A stretch of DNA of 64,000 bases from a virus: IMG/VR virus record IMGVR_UViG_3300023170_000007, positions 62,001 to 126,000 of that record. One strand, given 5' to 3'. Positions 34,370-42,824 of the stretch are shown here, in pieces (the stretch's first letter is position 1; the number at the start of each line of letters is the position of its first letter). Position numbers and translations under genes: made by a program. The notes beneath the pieces were generated by a model. It made no database searches. It had not been told where the DNA came from and saw nothing but the letters and a program-made list of their open reading frames with translations.

Positions 34370-35245
34370 TTGAAGAATTTGCAAGACAAGCTTTTTGAAG
34401 CAGTACTTAAACGTCTGGTGTCTTCTCGTCTTGAAGAGTGTATCATCGTCGCCGGCGAGACGCAGGGTAAAAATATCTTAGCTAAGTCTCGAGACAGAAA
34501 CTATCATGCGCGTGTCGAGATAATCAGAGACCTATTAGATGACGGGACAGAAGTCGTTTACTTTGAGGATCTTGATACTGGGTACGCTGAAGGTATGAAC
34601 TCCCACGGCTTGGGAGTGGTGAATGCTGCCCTATCCATCAGCGATGACGAGAATGCAGTGAAAGGTAAAGTGAGATCAGACGATGGTCCCAGAATGATTC
34701 AAGCCTTAAAGCATTCCAGCATAGACGATGCTGTCAAGTCTCTTGTCGGTTATAAGGGCGGCATTAAAGGTCATACTTTCGTAGGGACTCCAGACGCAGT
34801 TTACAGTATAGAAATGTCATCCGAACACACGCCTGTCATTAATAAGCTTGACCCAACAACAGGTTTCGACGTTCGAACCAACCACGGTAAAGATCACCAT
34901 GGTGCTGGGTACACTCCTGACAGACGCCCAAAAGATTACATGTCTTCTAAGATTAGAAAGGCTCAAGCAGAAGTGGAGCTAGCTGGAGTCAATGATTTTG
35001 ATGAAGTCGCTCCTGCTTTAGCGAAGCAACACTTTGATCACGACTCAAATGATAACATGCTTCGTAGAGTACCAGACAAAGCCGGGATGGTAACGACGAG
35101 TCAAGTGGCGATGCATCTTCCAAAAAGAGAGTTCGTATTCTACTACTTCCCAAACGAATGCGATTTTGAGGGCATCGTCGATAAAACACCTGATGATTAT
35201 GAACCCAAGATCAACGTTCGTGTCGTTCGCCGCGACGAGAAGTAG
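34370..35245 (+). CDS. Ntn-hydrolase-like enzyme with predicted cleavable head leader
   Basis: A 291-residue protein with TTG start after AGGAG. Residues 1-23 form an amphipathic helix ending Arg-Leu-Glu-Glu, directly followed by Cys24. The sequence from Cys24 (CIIVAGETQGKNILAKSRDR) resembles the N terminus of mature C45/choloylglycine-type Ntn hydrolases, where the first residue is the nucleophile. GMNSHGLGVVNAAL and VRTNHG also fit. L-E-E is a valid T4-type prohead-protease site, so head maturation could create the active enzyme. Substrate unknown. Confidence 0.7.
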   Translation: MKNLQDKLFEAVLKRLVSSRLEECIIVAGETQGKNILAKSRDRNYHARVEIIRDLLDDGTEVVYFEDLDTGYAEGMNSHGLGVVNAALSISDDENAVKGKVRSDDGPRMIQALKHSSIDDAVKSLVGYKGGIKGHTFVGTPDAVYSIEMSSEHTPVINKLDPTTGFDVRTNHGKDHHGAGYTPDRRPKDYMSSKIRKAQAEVELAGVNDFDEVAPALAKQHFDHDSNDNMLRRVPDKAGMVTTSQVAMHLPKREFVFYYFPNECDFEGIVDKTPDDYEPKINVRVVRRDEK

Positions 35246-35289
35246 AAGCGTAAAGTACATCTGGATGATTCTTCTTATAATACTAAAGG

Positions 35290-36033
35290 ATGGAAAAGAA
35301 GATTAAGAAAGTGGTGGCGTTTGATTTTGACGACACCTTGGCCGTTACGAACTCACACGTAGGGATAAGGTCTAATTTACTCGAGAATGCTTTCACCATT
35401 GCATCTCGTCTCGGATTAGATATCGCCTCCCGAGACGAAGACTGGATCTGGGTTAACTCGACCAACTACGAGACTTTTCTGTCTTTTTCTAGTGTGTCGA
35501 TATCTGATTTTGAATATGATTATTCAGAAACAATGGCAGTAGATTTAGATTCAGTGTCCCCAATCCCTTCAATGATTATACAGTTGAAGGAATATCTCGC
35601 AGATCCCGATTGTTTGGTAATAATCTTGACGGCAAGGGCAGGCTACACTGACGTCTGGAGTCCTGTGAATAAGTGTGTAATTCCCTCCACAAACAGAGAG
35701 GGTATCGCTTCGTTCCTTAATTCACAAGGAATTATCATTCCTGATCACCACATCCATACCGTAGGTGATGTAGCTGCTGAAGGTGGTCTTACATCAGTGG
35801 CTAAGGCGAATGTTTTATCTCATTATGCGATCGCCTACCAACCTGAGGAAATCATATTTTATGATGACAGCGAGAGAAATATCGCTCGCGCGTCCAAGAT
35901 ACACTTGAGAGAAGGTGTAAATTCCAGGATCACGCTAAACTACGTAAAAGACGGTCATGTCGCACGTTCCGTCCAGAGCAATAAAGGGTTAAAACAGTGG
36001 TTGTACCGCATATTTAAGACTATGCTGGAGTAA
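35290..36033 (+). CDS. HAD-superfamily phosphatase
   Basis: A 247-residue HAD enzyme: VAFDFDDTLA (motif I nucleophile), IILTARAG (motif II) and IFYDDSERN (motif IV acids). A paralogue with the same motifs lies at 41.3 kb behind a head leader, but this copy has none. A TATAAT at 35276-35281 ends only 8 bases before ATG and the AAAGG touches the start codon, so translation initiation looks unusual. Confidence 0.8.
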   Translation: MEKKIKKVVAFDFDDTLAVTNSHVGIRSNLLENAFTIASRLGLDIASRDEDWIWVNSTNYETFLSFSSVSISDFEYDYSETMAVDLDSVSPIPSMIIQLKEYLADPDCLVIILTARAGYTDVWSPVNKCVIPSTNREGIASFLNSQGIIIPDHHIHTVGDVAAEGGLTSVAKANVLSHYAIAYQPEEIIFYDDSERNIARASKIHLREGVNSRITLNYVKDGHVARSVQSNKGLKQWLYRIFKTMLE

Positions 36034-36842
36034 TGCCTGTGAAAGACCTGAGAAAACTAGTTTCCCTGCTTTTAGAAGAAGGGTACCAAAGCCATACTTT
36101 CGAGCCCGTAGTTGGTGATATTGTTGCCAATGATAACCCAAACTGTAAGCATCGAGGATCGATTGGCAGAGTCCTAACCATCCAAGCTCTGGATAATGAC
36201 CAGGGAAAGACGGCGTCTTACGAATGCTTAAACTCTGGAGATGAGTGGGAAGAAGGTGATGTTTTAACAAAGACGCTCGATCAGTTGGTACCTGCTGTCT
36301 CAAAAGACTTCGCGTATCATATGACGAATGGTCTAGGCATGACTGAATCGATATATCGCCCCGGTTCCAGAGCTTTTTTTGACCTCGTAAGAGAGTTTCG
36401 AGTTTTGTCTCACAGAGGAGCCTACTCACCCTCCTACTTCGAGTCGTACTATCTTTTTGAGACTGACTTGGGCGAATATGGTATGTATGATGGTCACCCG
36501 GTACCGCTTGACTGGCCAATGCCAGATGAAGACCTTTTCGAAGCAGAATATAAGGGCCGGGATGTCGACCTGAATTCTCCTATGAGATCTTCTGGGCCTA
36601 AGAAGTACAAGGTCTACACCAAGAATGATAAGGGTAACGTTATCCAAGTTAACTTTGGAGACGCCAAGGGTGGGTTATCAGCAAAGATGGACGATGATGA
36701 TGCCCGAGCGAACTTTGCTTCTCGGCACAATTGTGATAGTAAAGCAAAGGAAGATAAGACCAAGCCAGGCTACTGGTCCTGTCGGCTGCCCAGGTACTGG
36801 AAAGAGCTTGGGTTTAAGAAGAATAGTTATAGATTTTGGTAG
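36033..36842 (+). CDS. Two-domain protein with head-leader-like N terminus
   Basis: A 269-residue protein starting one base inside the previous stop. The leader PVKDLRKLVSLLLEEG fits the amphipathic helix plus LLE pattern. The centre (~residues 20-160) is unassigned. The C terminus (KYKVYTKNDKGNVIQVNFGD, then RHNCD and YWSCRLPRYW) matches a domain widespread in marine phage proteins (DUF5872-type in my memory). Function unknown. Confidence 0.6.
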   Translation: MPVKDLRKLVSLLLEEGYQSHTFEPVVGDIVANDNPNCKHRGSIGRVLTIQALDNDQGKTASYECLNSGDEWEEGDVLTKTLDQLVPAVSKDFAYHMTNGLGMTESIYRPGSRAFFDLVREFRVLSHRGAYSPSYFESYYLFETDLGEYGMYDGHPVPLDWPMPDEDLFEAEYKGRDVDLNSPMRSSGPKKYKVYTKNDKGNVIQVNFGDAKGGLSAKMDDDDARANFASRHNCDSKAKEDKTKPGYWSCRLPRYWKELGFKKNSYRFW

Positions 36843-36848
36843 GGGATT

Positions 36849-37631
36849 ATGAGACCATTTAAACAAGTCACGATATCAGAGGGCGTTTTTGTTAGGGAGT
36901 TTTCTGGCGATGTAGACTCAGAAGAGCTCGTCTGGCACCGTGATCAAGAAGACAGACTTATTACGGTGACCGAGTCTGCTGGCTGGAAGATTCAGCGTGA
37001 TAATGAGATGCCCGTGGAGATGAAGTCTGGAGATCAATTCTTTATTCCTGCCCTCGAGTGGCACAGGGTCATCAAGGGCACCGGAAGTTTGTTGATTGAA
37101 GTCGACACCAAGGCCGCGCATCCAAGACAGTACGGGGCATCTCAGGGCTCGAAGCGTGATAAACAGCTTGACCAGACCAAGAAGGATCTAGAGAAAGCAA
37201 AGCAACTTCGTAAGGACGGAAAATCAAAGCAAGCTGATGAGCTTGAGAAAAGAGCATATGCCCGCCGGGACCGCATGGAAAAGCAACAAAGAGAAAAGAA
37301 AGGGTTCGAAAACACTCCTCGTTCCGATACCAAGAAAGAGTCAATCGATAACGACGATGCAGTTTTAAGAGCTTTTGTGGAAGAGCTTCTTCTTTCTGAG
37401 AAGAAGACGAAAATGTCTAAGAAGACAGAAAAGGCTTTGGAGAAAAAAGCGAAAGAAAAGGGATACACTCTTGGATCTGTCAAACAGGAATACAGGAAGG
37501 GTCTCGGCGCTTATTATAGCAGCGGGTCTCGAAAAGGAATGACTGCACATCAGTGGGCCATGGCAAGAGTCAATTCAGCGACTCCCTCTAAGTCTTGGGC
37601 TGTTGTTAAGAAATCGAAGGCAAAGAAATGA
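36849..37631 (+). CDS. Cupin-like protein joined to a basic domain by an internal leader motif
   Basis: A 260-residue protein. Residues ~1-85 look like a cupin (QDRLITVTESAGWKIQRD, GDQFFIPALEWHRVIKG). A charged linker follows. DDAVLRAFVEELLLSE (~residues 174-189) copies the head-leader pattern internally. The last ~70 residues contain GLGAYYSSGSRKGMTAHQWAMARVNS, a motif common in phage proteins (DUF5824-type in my memory). Cleavage at the internal LSE would release the basic domain. Confidence 0.6.
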   Translation: MRPFKQVTISEGVFVREFSGDVDSEELVWHRDQEDRLITVTESAGWKIQRDNEMPVEMKSGDQFFIPALEWHRVIKGTGSLLIEVDTKAAHPRQYGASQGSKRDKQLDQTKKDLEKAKQLRKDGKSKQADELEKRAYARRDRMEKQQREKKGFENTPRSDTKKESIDNDDAVLRAFVEELLLSEKKTKMSKKTEKALEKKAKEKGYTLGSVKQEYRKGLGAYYSSGSRKGMTAHQWAMARVNSATPSKSWAVVKKSKAKK

Positions 37632-37996
37632 AAGTTACAAAAACACATTTGAAGCAGCTGATTGAAACAGCGGTTTTAAAGGAACAAGTTAGGGGATTGC
37701 TCATAGAGCGGATGTCTGTGGCAACAGTTAGTGACATCACAAGATTTAGACCATCGATAGAAGAGTGGGCTGAAGTTCTTGTGGATGAACTACAGAAAAA
37801 AGCTGAGAGGATGAAGGGGCTTGATGATAAAAGGCGGAATAGCATTATTACTATGCTGGTTGATGCAGTCGCCAAGTCTTTGATCAGCTCGACAGGTTCG
37901 ATGACGGTCTCTAGTCTTGAGCGACAGAAAAAAGACAAAGAAGAAGAACAATACAAAAAGATGAGAGACTCAAGGCGTTACGGATATAGCGGATAA
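37628..37996 (+). CDS. Small helical protein with head-leader-like N terminus
   Basis: A 122-residue helical protein. The first ~25 residues (KVTKTHLKQLIETAVLKEQ) fit the leader pattern with LIE and LKE sites. ATG overlaps the previous stop. The C terminus is charged and Tyr/Arg-rich. Function unknown. Confidence 0.55.
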   Translation: MKVTKTHLKQLIETAVLKEQVRGLLIERMSVATVSDITRFRPSIEEWAEVLVDELQKKAERMKGLDDKRRNSIITMLVDAVAKSLISSTGSMTVSSLERQKKDKEEEQYKKMRDSRRYGYSG

Positions 37997-38002
37997 AAGA
38001 CA

Positions 38003-38272
38003 ATGAGAATCACAAGACGACAACTTAGAGACATTATCCGTGAAGCTCTCGAGCTTGATGAAGACGTCCGCAAGCGCGGAGACGAGTGGTGTGCTTATGT
38101 CGATGACAAGCTGACCAAGGCAGAGAAAGAAAACAACCCCAAGAAATATAAGGGTAAGAAGGTCGGAAGTGTCCAGCGAACCAAGTCAGGCAAAATCAGG
38201 ATGAAGGCTCGTGCTTGCTACAAATCAAAGAAAAAGGCCAACAATGCAATGGCCGCAGCAATGATGGGATAA
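38003..38272 (+). CDS. Small basic protein with head-leader-like N terminus
   Basis: An 89-residue protein. The leader RITRRQLRDIIREALELDE has an IRE site and resembles leaders I recall from marine phage proteins. The rest (EWCAYVDDKLTKAE, KARACYKSKKKANNAM) is basic and could bind DNA inside the head. Function unknown. Confidence 0.55.
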   Translation: MRITRRQLRDIIREALELDEDVRKRGDEWCAYVDDKLTKAEKENNPKKYKGKKVGSVQRTKSGKIRMKARACYKSKKKANNAMAAAMMG

Positions 38273-38275
38273 CAA

Positions 38276-38620
38276 ATGTCTACTAGCCCGGAGCTTTACA
38301 CATATCGAGCGTTCGTTAGGAAAGTGTACGATGGGGATACGGTCACAGTTGACGTCGATCTCGGGTGGTCAGTTGTGCTCAAAGCTCAAAAGATCCGCCT
38401 CGTCCGCATTAATGCTCCAGAAGTTCGTGGAGAACAGCGCACGGAAGGTCTAAAATCTAGAGACGCTTTACGAGACAAAATCGGAAACAAGTGGGTAAAG
38501 ATCAAAACTGAAAAGGATAAGAAGGGTAAATTCGGCCGATGGCTCGGAGAGATCTGGCTTGAAGACGAGTGCGTCAATGATTGGCTTCTCAAGGAAGGTC
38601 ATGCTGAGGAGTATAAATGA
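38276..38620 (+). CDS. Thermonuclease (staphylococcal nuclease-like)
   Basis: A 114-residue SNase-fold nuclease. VYDGDTVTVD carries the calcium-binding Asp, RLVRINAPEVRG the catalytic Arg, and KFGRWLGEI the second Arg region. No signal peptide or head leader is seen, so it probably acts in the cytoplasm or is packaged by other means. Its stop overlaps the next ATG. Confidence 0.85.
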   Translation: MSTSPELYTYRAFVRKVYDGDTVTVDVDLGWSVVLKAQKIRLVRINAPEVRGEQRTEGLKSRDALRDKIGNKWVKIKTEKDKKGKFGRWLGEIWLEDECVNDWLLKEGHAEEYK

Positions 38621-39912
38621 GTCTACTGCTAGAATACAGTAAGTACAATCCTGTGATAAGGGATAGAAGCTATATCACTGAAGTTTTAGGGATTAAAGTC
38701 CCTCTGTACGAGTCGTATGAGTACTATACTCCAGAGCTACAGTCAAGGATTATTCGAGAGCACTTGCTTCTTGAGGGCTTCTTTGACGGTTTAAAGAGAC
38801 TGAAGGATGACGCTCTATTATTCGGTAAATCTCTTAAGCAGATAATCACTAAACCTGACCTCATTGGATCGTTTGTGGCGGCCCTCAATAAGATGGTACT
38901 TAACAAGATGATTAGACCGATAGGGTCTTTTCTTAAGATGGTCAAGGAGAAGCTTACTGAGTTGGGGGCGGACAAGTTTCCGACGTTCATAAAGTTTGCA
39001 GACGGCTTGCTTACAAGCCTCAATAAGATCTTAGAAAAAGTGAATGGTCTAGATGGGTGGAAGAAAGCTGTGGGAGCGATGAGCTTAGCATTATCCATGA
39101 AATACATCTGGAACGAGATCGGTGAGCTGATCGAAGAAGGTCAAAAGAAGATTGGAGAAGTGGTACCAGCTTTTGACATAATCAAAGCAGCAGCGGAAGG
39201 AGCTGCTGAGGCCGCAGGCGATAAACTGGAGAAAGCCAAGGAGGCTGTAAAGGGTCTTTTGAGCTGGCTGAAAGAGCAGATAGTAGAGAAAGCCGGTGAA
39301 TTTATAAAAGAGAAGCTTAAGGGTCTAGCTACGTCTGTTTTAGGGTCTGCGATATCAGGTGGTGTTAAAAAAGTCTGGGACACCCTTACAGCTCTTTACG
39401 GAGGAGCGAAATTTGTTATGGATACGTTAAATCCAGCGTTCAAGCGTTTTACACACAAAGTGACTGCCGAAAGTACACTTCGTGAATACGTAAGAGAGCT
39501 TTTATCTGAGCAAGCCAGTTACGGGTCAGCAGACGGCCAGTCTCGGATTGTCAAAGTCAATAACATGAAGATTCGTATAGACTTAGAAGATCTAGACTAC
39601 AGAGCCACTCAGCACTCTAGAGAGCGTCAGCACCGACATAAGGATTCTTCCGGCCGCGGATTCAAGATATCGGGTGATTCCATCCAGAGAGCTATTGACG
39701 CTGCAATTGGTAACATCATAAACGACTATGCCAATGGCGAACTCAGGAACAACGAGCGGTTCTTGATCGCCGCGAAAACAGGGAAAGGTGACCCGCTGAA
39801 TATTGTTGGCGCTCTGAATATGCAGAAGGGTCCTGACGATTTTGCAGTTATTACAGTAATGAGAAAGCAGAATTTTATGTCTGATCTGCCGACGTACGAG
39901 GTGAGTCTATGA
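38617..39912 (+). CDS. Helical protein with internal leader motif and C-terminal domain
   Basis: A 431-residue protein. The N-terminal ~270 residues are long amphipathic helices with hydrophobic patches, possibly membrane- or DNA-interacting. Near residue 285 is STLREYVRELLSEQ, almost the same as the leaders of the following genes but internal. The remaining ~130 residues form a separate domain (QSRIVKVNNMKIRIDLEDL, TQHSRERQHRHKD, PDDFAVITVM). Processing at LSE would give two products. Confidence 0.6.
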   Translation: MSLLLEYSKYNPVIRDRSYITEVLGIKVPLYESYEYYTPELQSRIIREHLLLEGFFDGLKRLKDDALLFGKSLKQIITKPDLIGSFVAALNKMVLNKMIRPIGSFLKMVKEKLTELGADKFPTFIKFADGLLTSLNKILEKVNGLDGWKKAVGAMSLALSMKYIWNEIGELIEEGQKKIGEVVPAFDIIKAAAEGAAEAAGDKLEKAKEAVKGLLSWLKEQIVEKAGEFIKEKLKGLATSVLGSAISGGVKKVWDTLTALYGGAKFVMDTLNPAFKRFTHKVTAESTLREYVRELLSEQASYGSADGQSRIVKVNNMKIRIDLEDLDYRATQHSRERQHRHKDSSGRGFKISGDSIQRAIDAAIGNIINDYANGELRNNERFLIAAKTGKGDPLNIVGALNMQKGPDDFAVITVMRKQNFMSDLPTYEVSL

Positions 39913-40217
39913 AGCTGTTATCATGGCTCAAACATCGATTAAGCCACAAACTAGAACATTTCTCCCTAGAAAATCTTAAACGTTTCCTGAAAGAAAACGG
40001 TCTCGCGTTTGTTGTTATATTTCTAGCGTGGGAGATTATCGAGGATGTACTTTTCCCGATCCTCTTTACCGTTTTAGGAACATACGTCCACCCTGTGTTT
40101 TACGCAGGTGTTCCAGCAGCTTGGCTCCTTTGTTTACACTGGCTAGCAGTACCACTGATGTGGGGTGCATGGGTAAAGATTAGAGGAAAAAGGAAAGACA
40201 ATGAGCCTTCTTCGTGA
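39909..40217 (+). CDS. Small membrane protein
   Basis: A 102-residue protein with an amphipathic basic N terminus (SWLKHRLSHKLEHF) and hydrophobic helices around AFVVIFLAWEIIEDVLFPILF and AAWLLCLHWLAVPLMWGA. ATG overlaps the previous stop region; its 3' end overlaps the next gene by 17 bases. No family recognised. Confidence 0.55.
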   Translation: MKLLSWLKHRLSHKLEHFSLENLKRFLKENGLAFVVIFLAWEIIEDVLFPILFTVLGTYVHPVFYAGVPAAWLLCLHWLAVPLMWGAWVKIRGKRKDNEPSS

Positions 40218-40725
40218 ATACATCAAAGAGATCCTAAATGAGGGTGTTGAGTTCCATGAGCTTGATTCGCCCTTAACCTATAATAGATCACGTAACGTGA
40301 AGCGCTTGGCATATTGTGATACATCAGTCACCGAACCGCCAGAAGGTCATGACACATATTTCACGGAATATCAGAGGATGGAAAGATATGGAAAAACCGG
40401 CCGGCGTCTGAAGAAGCCACGAAAAGGTGAGCTAATCCCAGGAGTTTCGAATGTTTGTGTTATCGGCTTTCTTGACTATCACCACTACGGTAAAACTGCA
40501 GAAGGAAAGGACATGTGGTACATTGACTACATGAAGACCCGGGGTGATTCAACAGGTCAAGGCGTTGCCAGTAAACTCATAGATGAATTCTTTGAGAGGT
40601 ACGTCGATCCAGACGGTGGGTACGTTCACTTCGGCAAGATGATGAGAAAAGAGATCGGGCATCTTAAAGACAAGATGGCCGAGAAGTACCCTAATGCAGA
40701 AGTAATCGGGGCTGTGAATTATTGA
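40201..40725 (+). CDS. GNAT-like acetyltransferase with head leader
   Basis: A 174-residue protein. The leader SLLREYIKEILNE ends in the cleavage pattern LNE. The mature part has VCVIGFLDYHHYG, then TGQGVASKLIDEFFE, which fits the acetyl-CoA loop (RxxGxG/A) and following helix of GNAT enzymes. Substrate unknown. If packaged, it could modify host proteins at the start of infection. Confidence 0.6.
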   Translation: MSLLREYIKEILNEGVEFHELDSPLTYNRSRNVKRLAYCDTSVTEPPEGHDTYFTEYQRMERYGKTGRRLKKPRKGELIPGVSNVCVIGFLDYHHYGKTAEGKDMWYIDYMKTRGDSTGQGVASKLIDEFFERYVDPDGGYVHFGKMMRKEIGHLKDKMAEKYPNAEVIGAVNY

Positions 40726-40797
40726 TGAGACTACTTCGCGAATACATAAGAGAGCTGCTGAAAGAATCTGTTGATCCCAAGATCATGTCAATGATCG
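40725..40797 (+). repeat. Leader-encoding direct repeat, copy 1 of 3
   Basis: The ~73 bases coding for the leader plus SVDPKIMSM recur almost unchanged at 41845-41917 and 44283-44355. Shorter versions, limited to the leader, open the other genes of the cassette. Such repeats would let homologous recombination swap cargo domains behind a constant leader. Confidence 0.75.
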
Positions 40798-41303
40798 ATC
40801 GTGCAGAAAAGGCTGGCTTCAAGGTCGTTGTTAGGAGTGGTTATACGGCTGTGTACGACCCTAATATCGATGTTTCAGACTGGTATGAGGGCTATATTGG
40901 TCCAGCAAACAGGGTAGCAGGTATATCTTGGAACCCAAGTCCGGGAGCACATGGGCAACCTTGTTCTGGCGCCAAGGAAGTATCAGTTTCCGGCGCCAAA
41001 GAATTCGGGATGGGTCCATTAGCTTATGACGTTGCGATCGAAGCTTCGGGTGGTCTAATGTCTGACAGGCTGGAGGTTTCGAAAGACGCAAGAAATGTGT
41101 GGAAACATTACATGAAGAAGCGACCTGACGTGATAATCCAACAACTTGACAACCTGAAAAACGAGCTCACCCCAGAAAGAGAAGACAACTGTGATCATCC
41201 AGATGGATTTTCGGTTAGCTCACCACTTACAAAAATGTACTCTAAGATTGGAACGCCAGTCATGGATGAGCTGCGACGACGAGGGATGTTGGAAGAACAA
41301 TGA
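40725..41303 (+). CDS. Paralogue family member A with head leader
   Basis: A 192-residue protein beginning RLLREYIRELLKESVDPK. It shares leader, SVDPKIMSMIDRAE, GPLAYDVAIEASGGLM, SKDARNVWKHYMKKRPDV and GTPVMDELRRRGML blocks with the proteins at 41.8 and 44.3 kb. The central region between residues ~30 and 75 differs strongly between copies. No known family. Start ATG 40725 overlaps the upstream TGA. Confidence 0.65.
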   Translation: MRLLREYIRELLKESVDPKIMSMIDRAEKAGFKVVVRSGYTAVYDPNIDVSDWYEGYIGPANRVAGISWNPSPGAHGQPCSGAKEVSVSGAKEFGMGPLAYDVAIEASGGLMSDRLEVSKDARNVWKHYMKKRPDVIIQQLDNLKNELTPEREDNCDHPDGFSVSSPLTKMYSKIGTPVMDELRRRGMLEEQ

Positions 41304-41848
41304 GACTACTTCGTGAGTATATAAGGGAAATCTTGAGTGAGAACAAGCTGCGTGTCTTCGATTTTGATGACACACTTGCTGTCACTGATTCCATGATTAT
41401 ACTTACTAAAGCGACGGGTGAGCAGATAAAGCAGACTCCTGGAGAGTGGGCCATATACATACCTGAACCCGGCGATGAGTTCGATTACAGCGAGTTCGGC
41501 GGCGAGTTAATGAACCCTCGAGAAATCAAAGACTACATGAATATCCTCCGCCGCGTTTTGGGAGCAGGTACAGACGGTCGCAAAGCTGTGATCTTAACTG
41601 CTCGTGCTGAAGTTGCTCGACAGGGCATCATTAACTTTTTACAAGACATTGGTCTCAACGTAAACGACATTGAGATTGTAACGCTTGGTGAATCCGACCC
41701 ACAATTTAAGGCGCGATGGATTGAAGACAAGATAAATAGCGGTTATGACGATGTGTATTTTGTCGATGACTCTGATAAAAATATAGCGGCTGTGCAAGCG
41801 CTAGCTGTGAAATATCCCAATATAAAGTTGAGGACACAACTGGTATGA
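41300..41848 (+). CDS. HAD-superfamily phosphatase with head leader
   Basis: A 182-residue protein. The leader RLLREYIREILSE is followed at once by NKLRVFDFDDTLAVTDS, the HAD motif I. VILTARAEVA is motif II and VYFVDDSDKN motif IV. This is a leader-bearing relative of the 35.3 kb HAD protein. Possible targets are phosphorylated nucleic acid ends or nucleotides. Confidence 0.8.
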   Translation: MRLLREYIREILSENKLRVFDFDDTLAVTDSMIILTKATGEQIKQTPGEWAIYIPEPGDEFDYSEFGGELMNPREIKDYMNILRRVLGAGTDGRKAVILTARAEVARQGIINFLQDIGLNVNDIEIVTLGESDPQFKARWIEDKINSGYDDVYFVDDSDKNIAAVQALAVKYPNIKLRTQLV

Positions 41849-42462
41849 AACTATTGCGCGAATACATAAGAGAGCTACTGAAAGAATCTGTTGACCCCAA
41901 GATCATGTCAATGATTGACAGAGCTGAAGCTGCAGGTTACAAAGTCAGACTGTTTGTGGTCCCAAAGCAGGGAGGATCTGTCAGGTTGGTTGAACCCGGT
42001 GACAAACCTCTACGACTGGACGGCAAAAACGCAATAGGTTCGGTTGAATGGAGAAAACCAAAGTTCAGCGATCATGGCAATTGCTCAGGCGGACAAAGCG
42101 TAGGTTGGTCTGAAGCTGATGGTGGATTCGGGCCGCTGTTATATGATGTTGCGATCGAAGCATCAGGCGGTTTAATGCCCGATAGATTCGAAGTATCCGG
42201 TGAGGCAGAGGCAGTGTGGGATAGATACATGAACTCTCGTTCTGATGTTATTGTTCGCCAGCTGGATATCTTACCTGACTACGAAGAACCACAGATCACC
42301 CCCGACAATCCCAACGATGATTGCAGCCAAGTTCCAGCGCACGACATGCTGAAGGACAAGTGGCATACATCTTCCCTCAGCAAGATATACAGCAAGTCAG
42401 GTACTCCCGTTATTGATGAACTGATCAAGCGCGGCATGTTGATAGATAATAGGACAGTGTGA
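41845..42462 (+). CDS. Paralogue family member B with head leader
   Basis: A 205-residue relative of the 40.7 and 44.3 kb proteins: leader KLLREYIRELLKE, SVDPKIMSMIDRAEAAG, GPLLYDVAIEASGGLM, and GTPVIDELIKRGML. The middle is Gly/Pro-rich and the Cys-containing loops (HGNCSGGQ, DDCSQ) match those of copy A. Unknown function. Confidence 0.65.
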   Translation: MKLLREYIRELLKESVDPKIMSMIDRAEAAGYKVRLFVVPKQGGSVRLVEPGDKPLRLDGKNAIGSVEWRKPKFSDHGNCSGGQSVGWSEADGGFGPLLYDVAIEASGGLMPDRFEVSGEAEAVWDRYMNSRSDVIVRQLDILPDYEEPQITPDNPNDDCSQVPAHDMLKDKWHTSSLSKIYSKSGTPVIDELIKRGMLIDNRTV

Positions 42463-42824
42463 TGAATCTACTGCGCGAGTACGTAAGGGCTTTGCTTACT
42501 GAAAAGACTATCGCCATTGGCCAATGTTATCCCCATGCGATCAAGATGGCTCAACAGTCATCTGATGAAGAGTGGGATGATCTAGACAAGTTCAAGGTGG
42601 TCCACGGAAAAGTGACGAACAAATGGAATGATGAGTCATATGAGCATGCTTGGGTTGAAAAGGGTGACATGATATTCGACTGGCAAACACACGTAACAAA
42701 GCCAGAAGGGATTCCAAAAGCTGTGTACTACGATAACTTCCAACCTGAAGCTTATGAAGAATACACTGCTGAAGAAGCTATAATCAATTGTACTAAGTCA
42801 GGGCAAGCGGGGCCTTGGAGATGA
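42462..42824 (+). CDS. Papain-like/transglutaminase-like protein with head leader
   Basis: A 120-residue protein. After the leader NLLREYVRALLTE it has IGQCYPHAIKMAQ, VVHGKVTN, YEHAWVEKGD and IFDWQT. Cys, His and Asp in this order fit a papain/transglutaminase-type triad. Hydrolase or amidase activity is inference. ATG 42462 overlaps the upstream TGA. Confidence 0.5.
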   Translation: MNLLREYVRALLTEKTIAIGQCYPHAIKMAQQSSDEEWDDLDKFKVVHGKVTNKWNDESYEHAWVEKGDMIFDWQTHVTKPEGIPKAVYYDNFQPEAYEEYTAEEAIINCTKSGQAGPWR

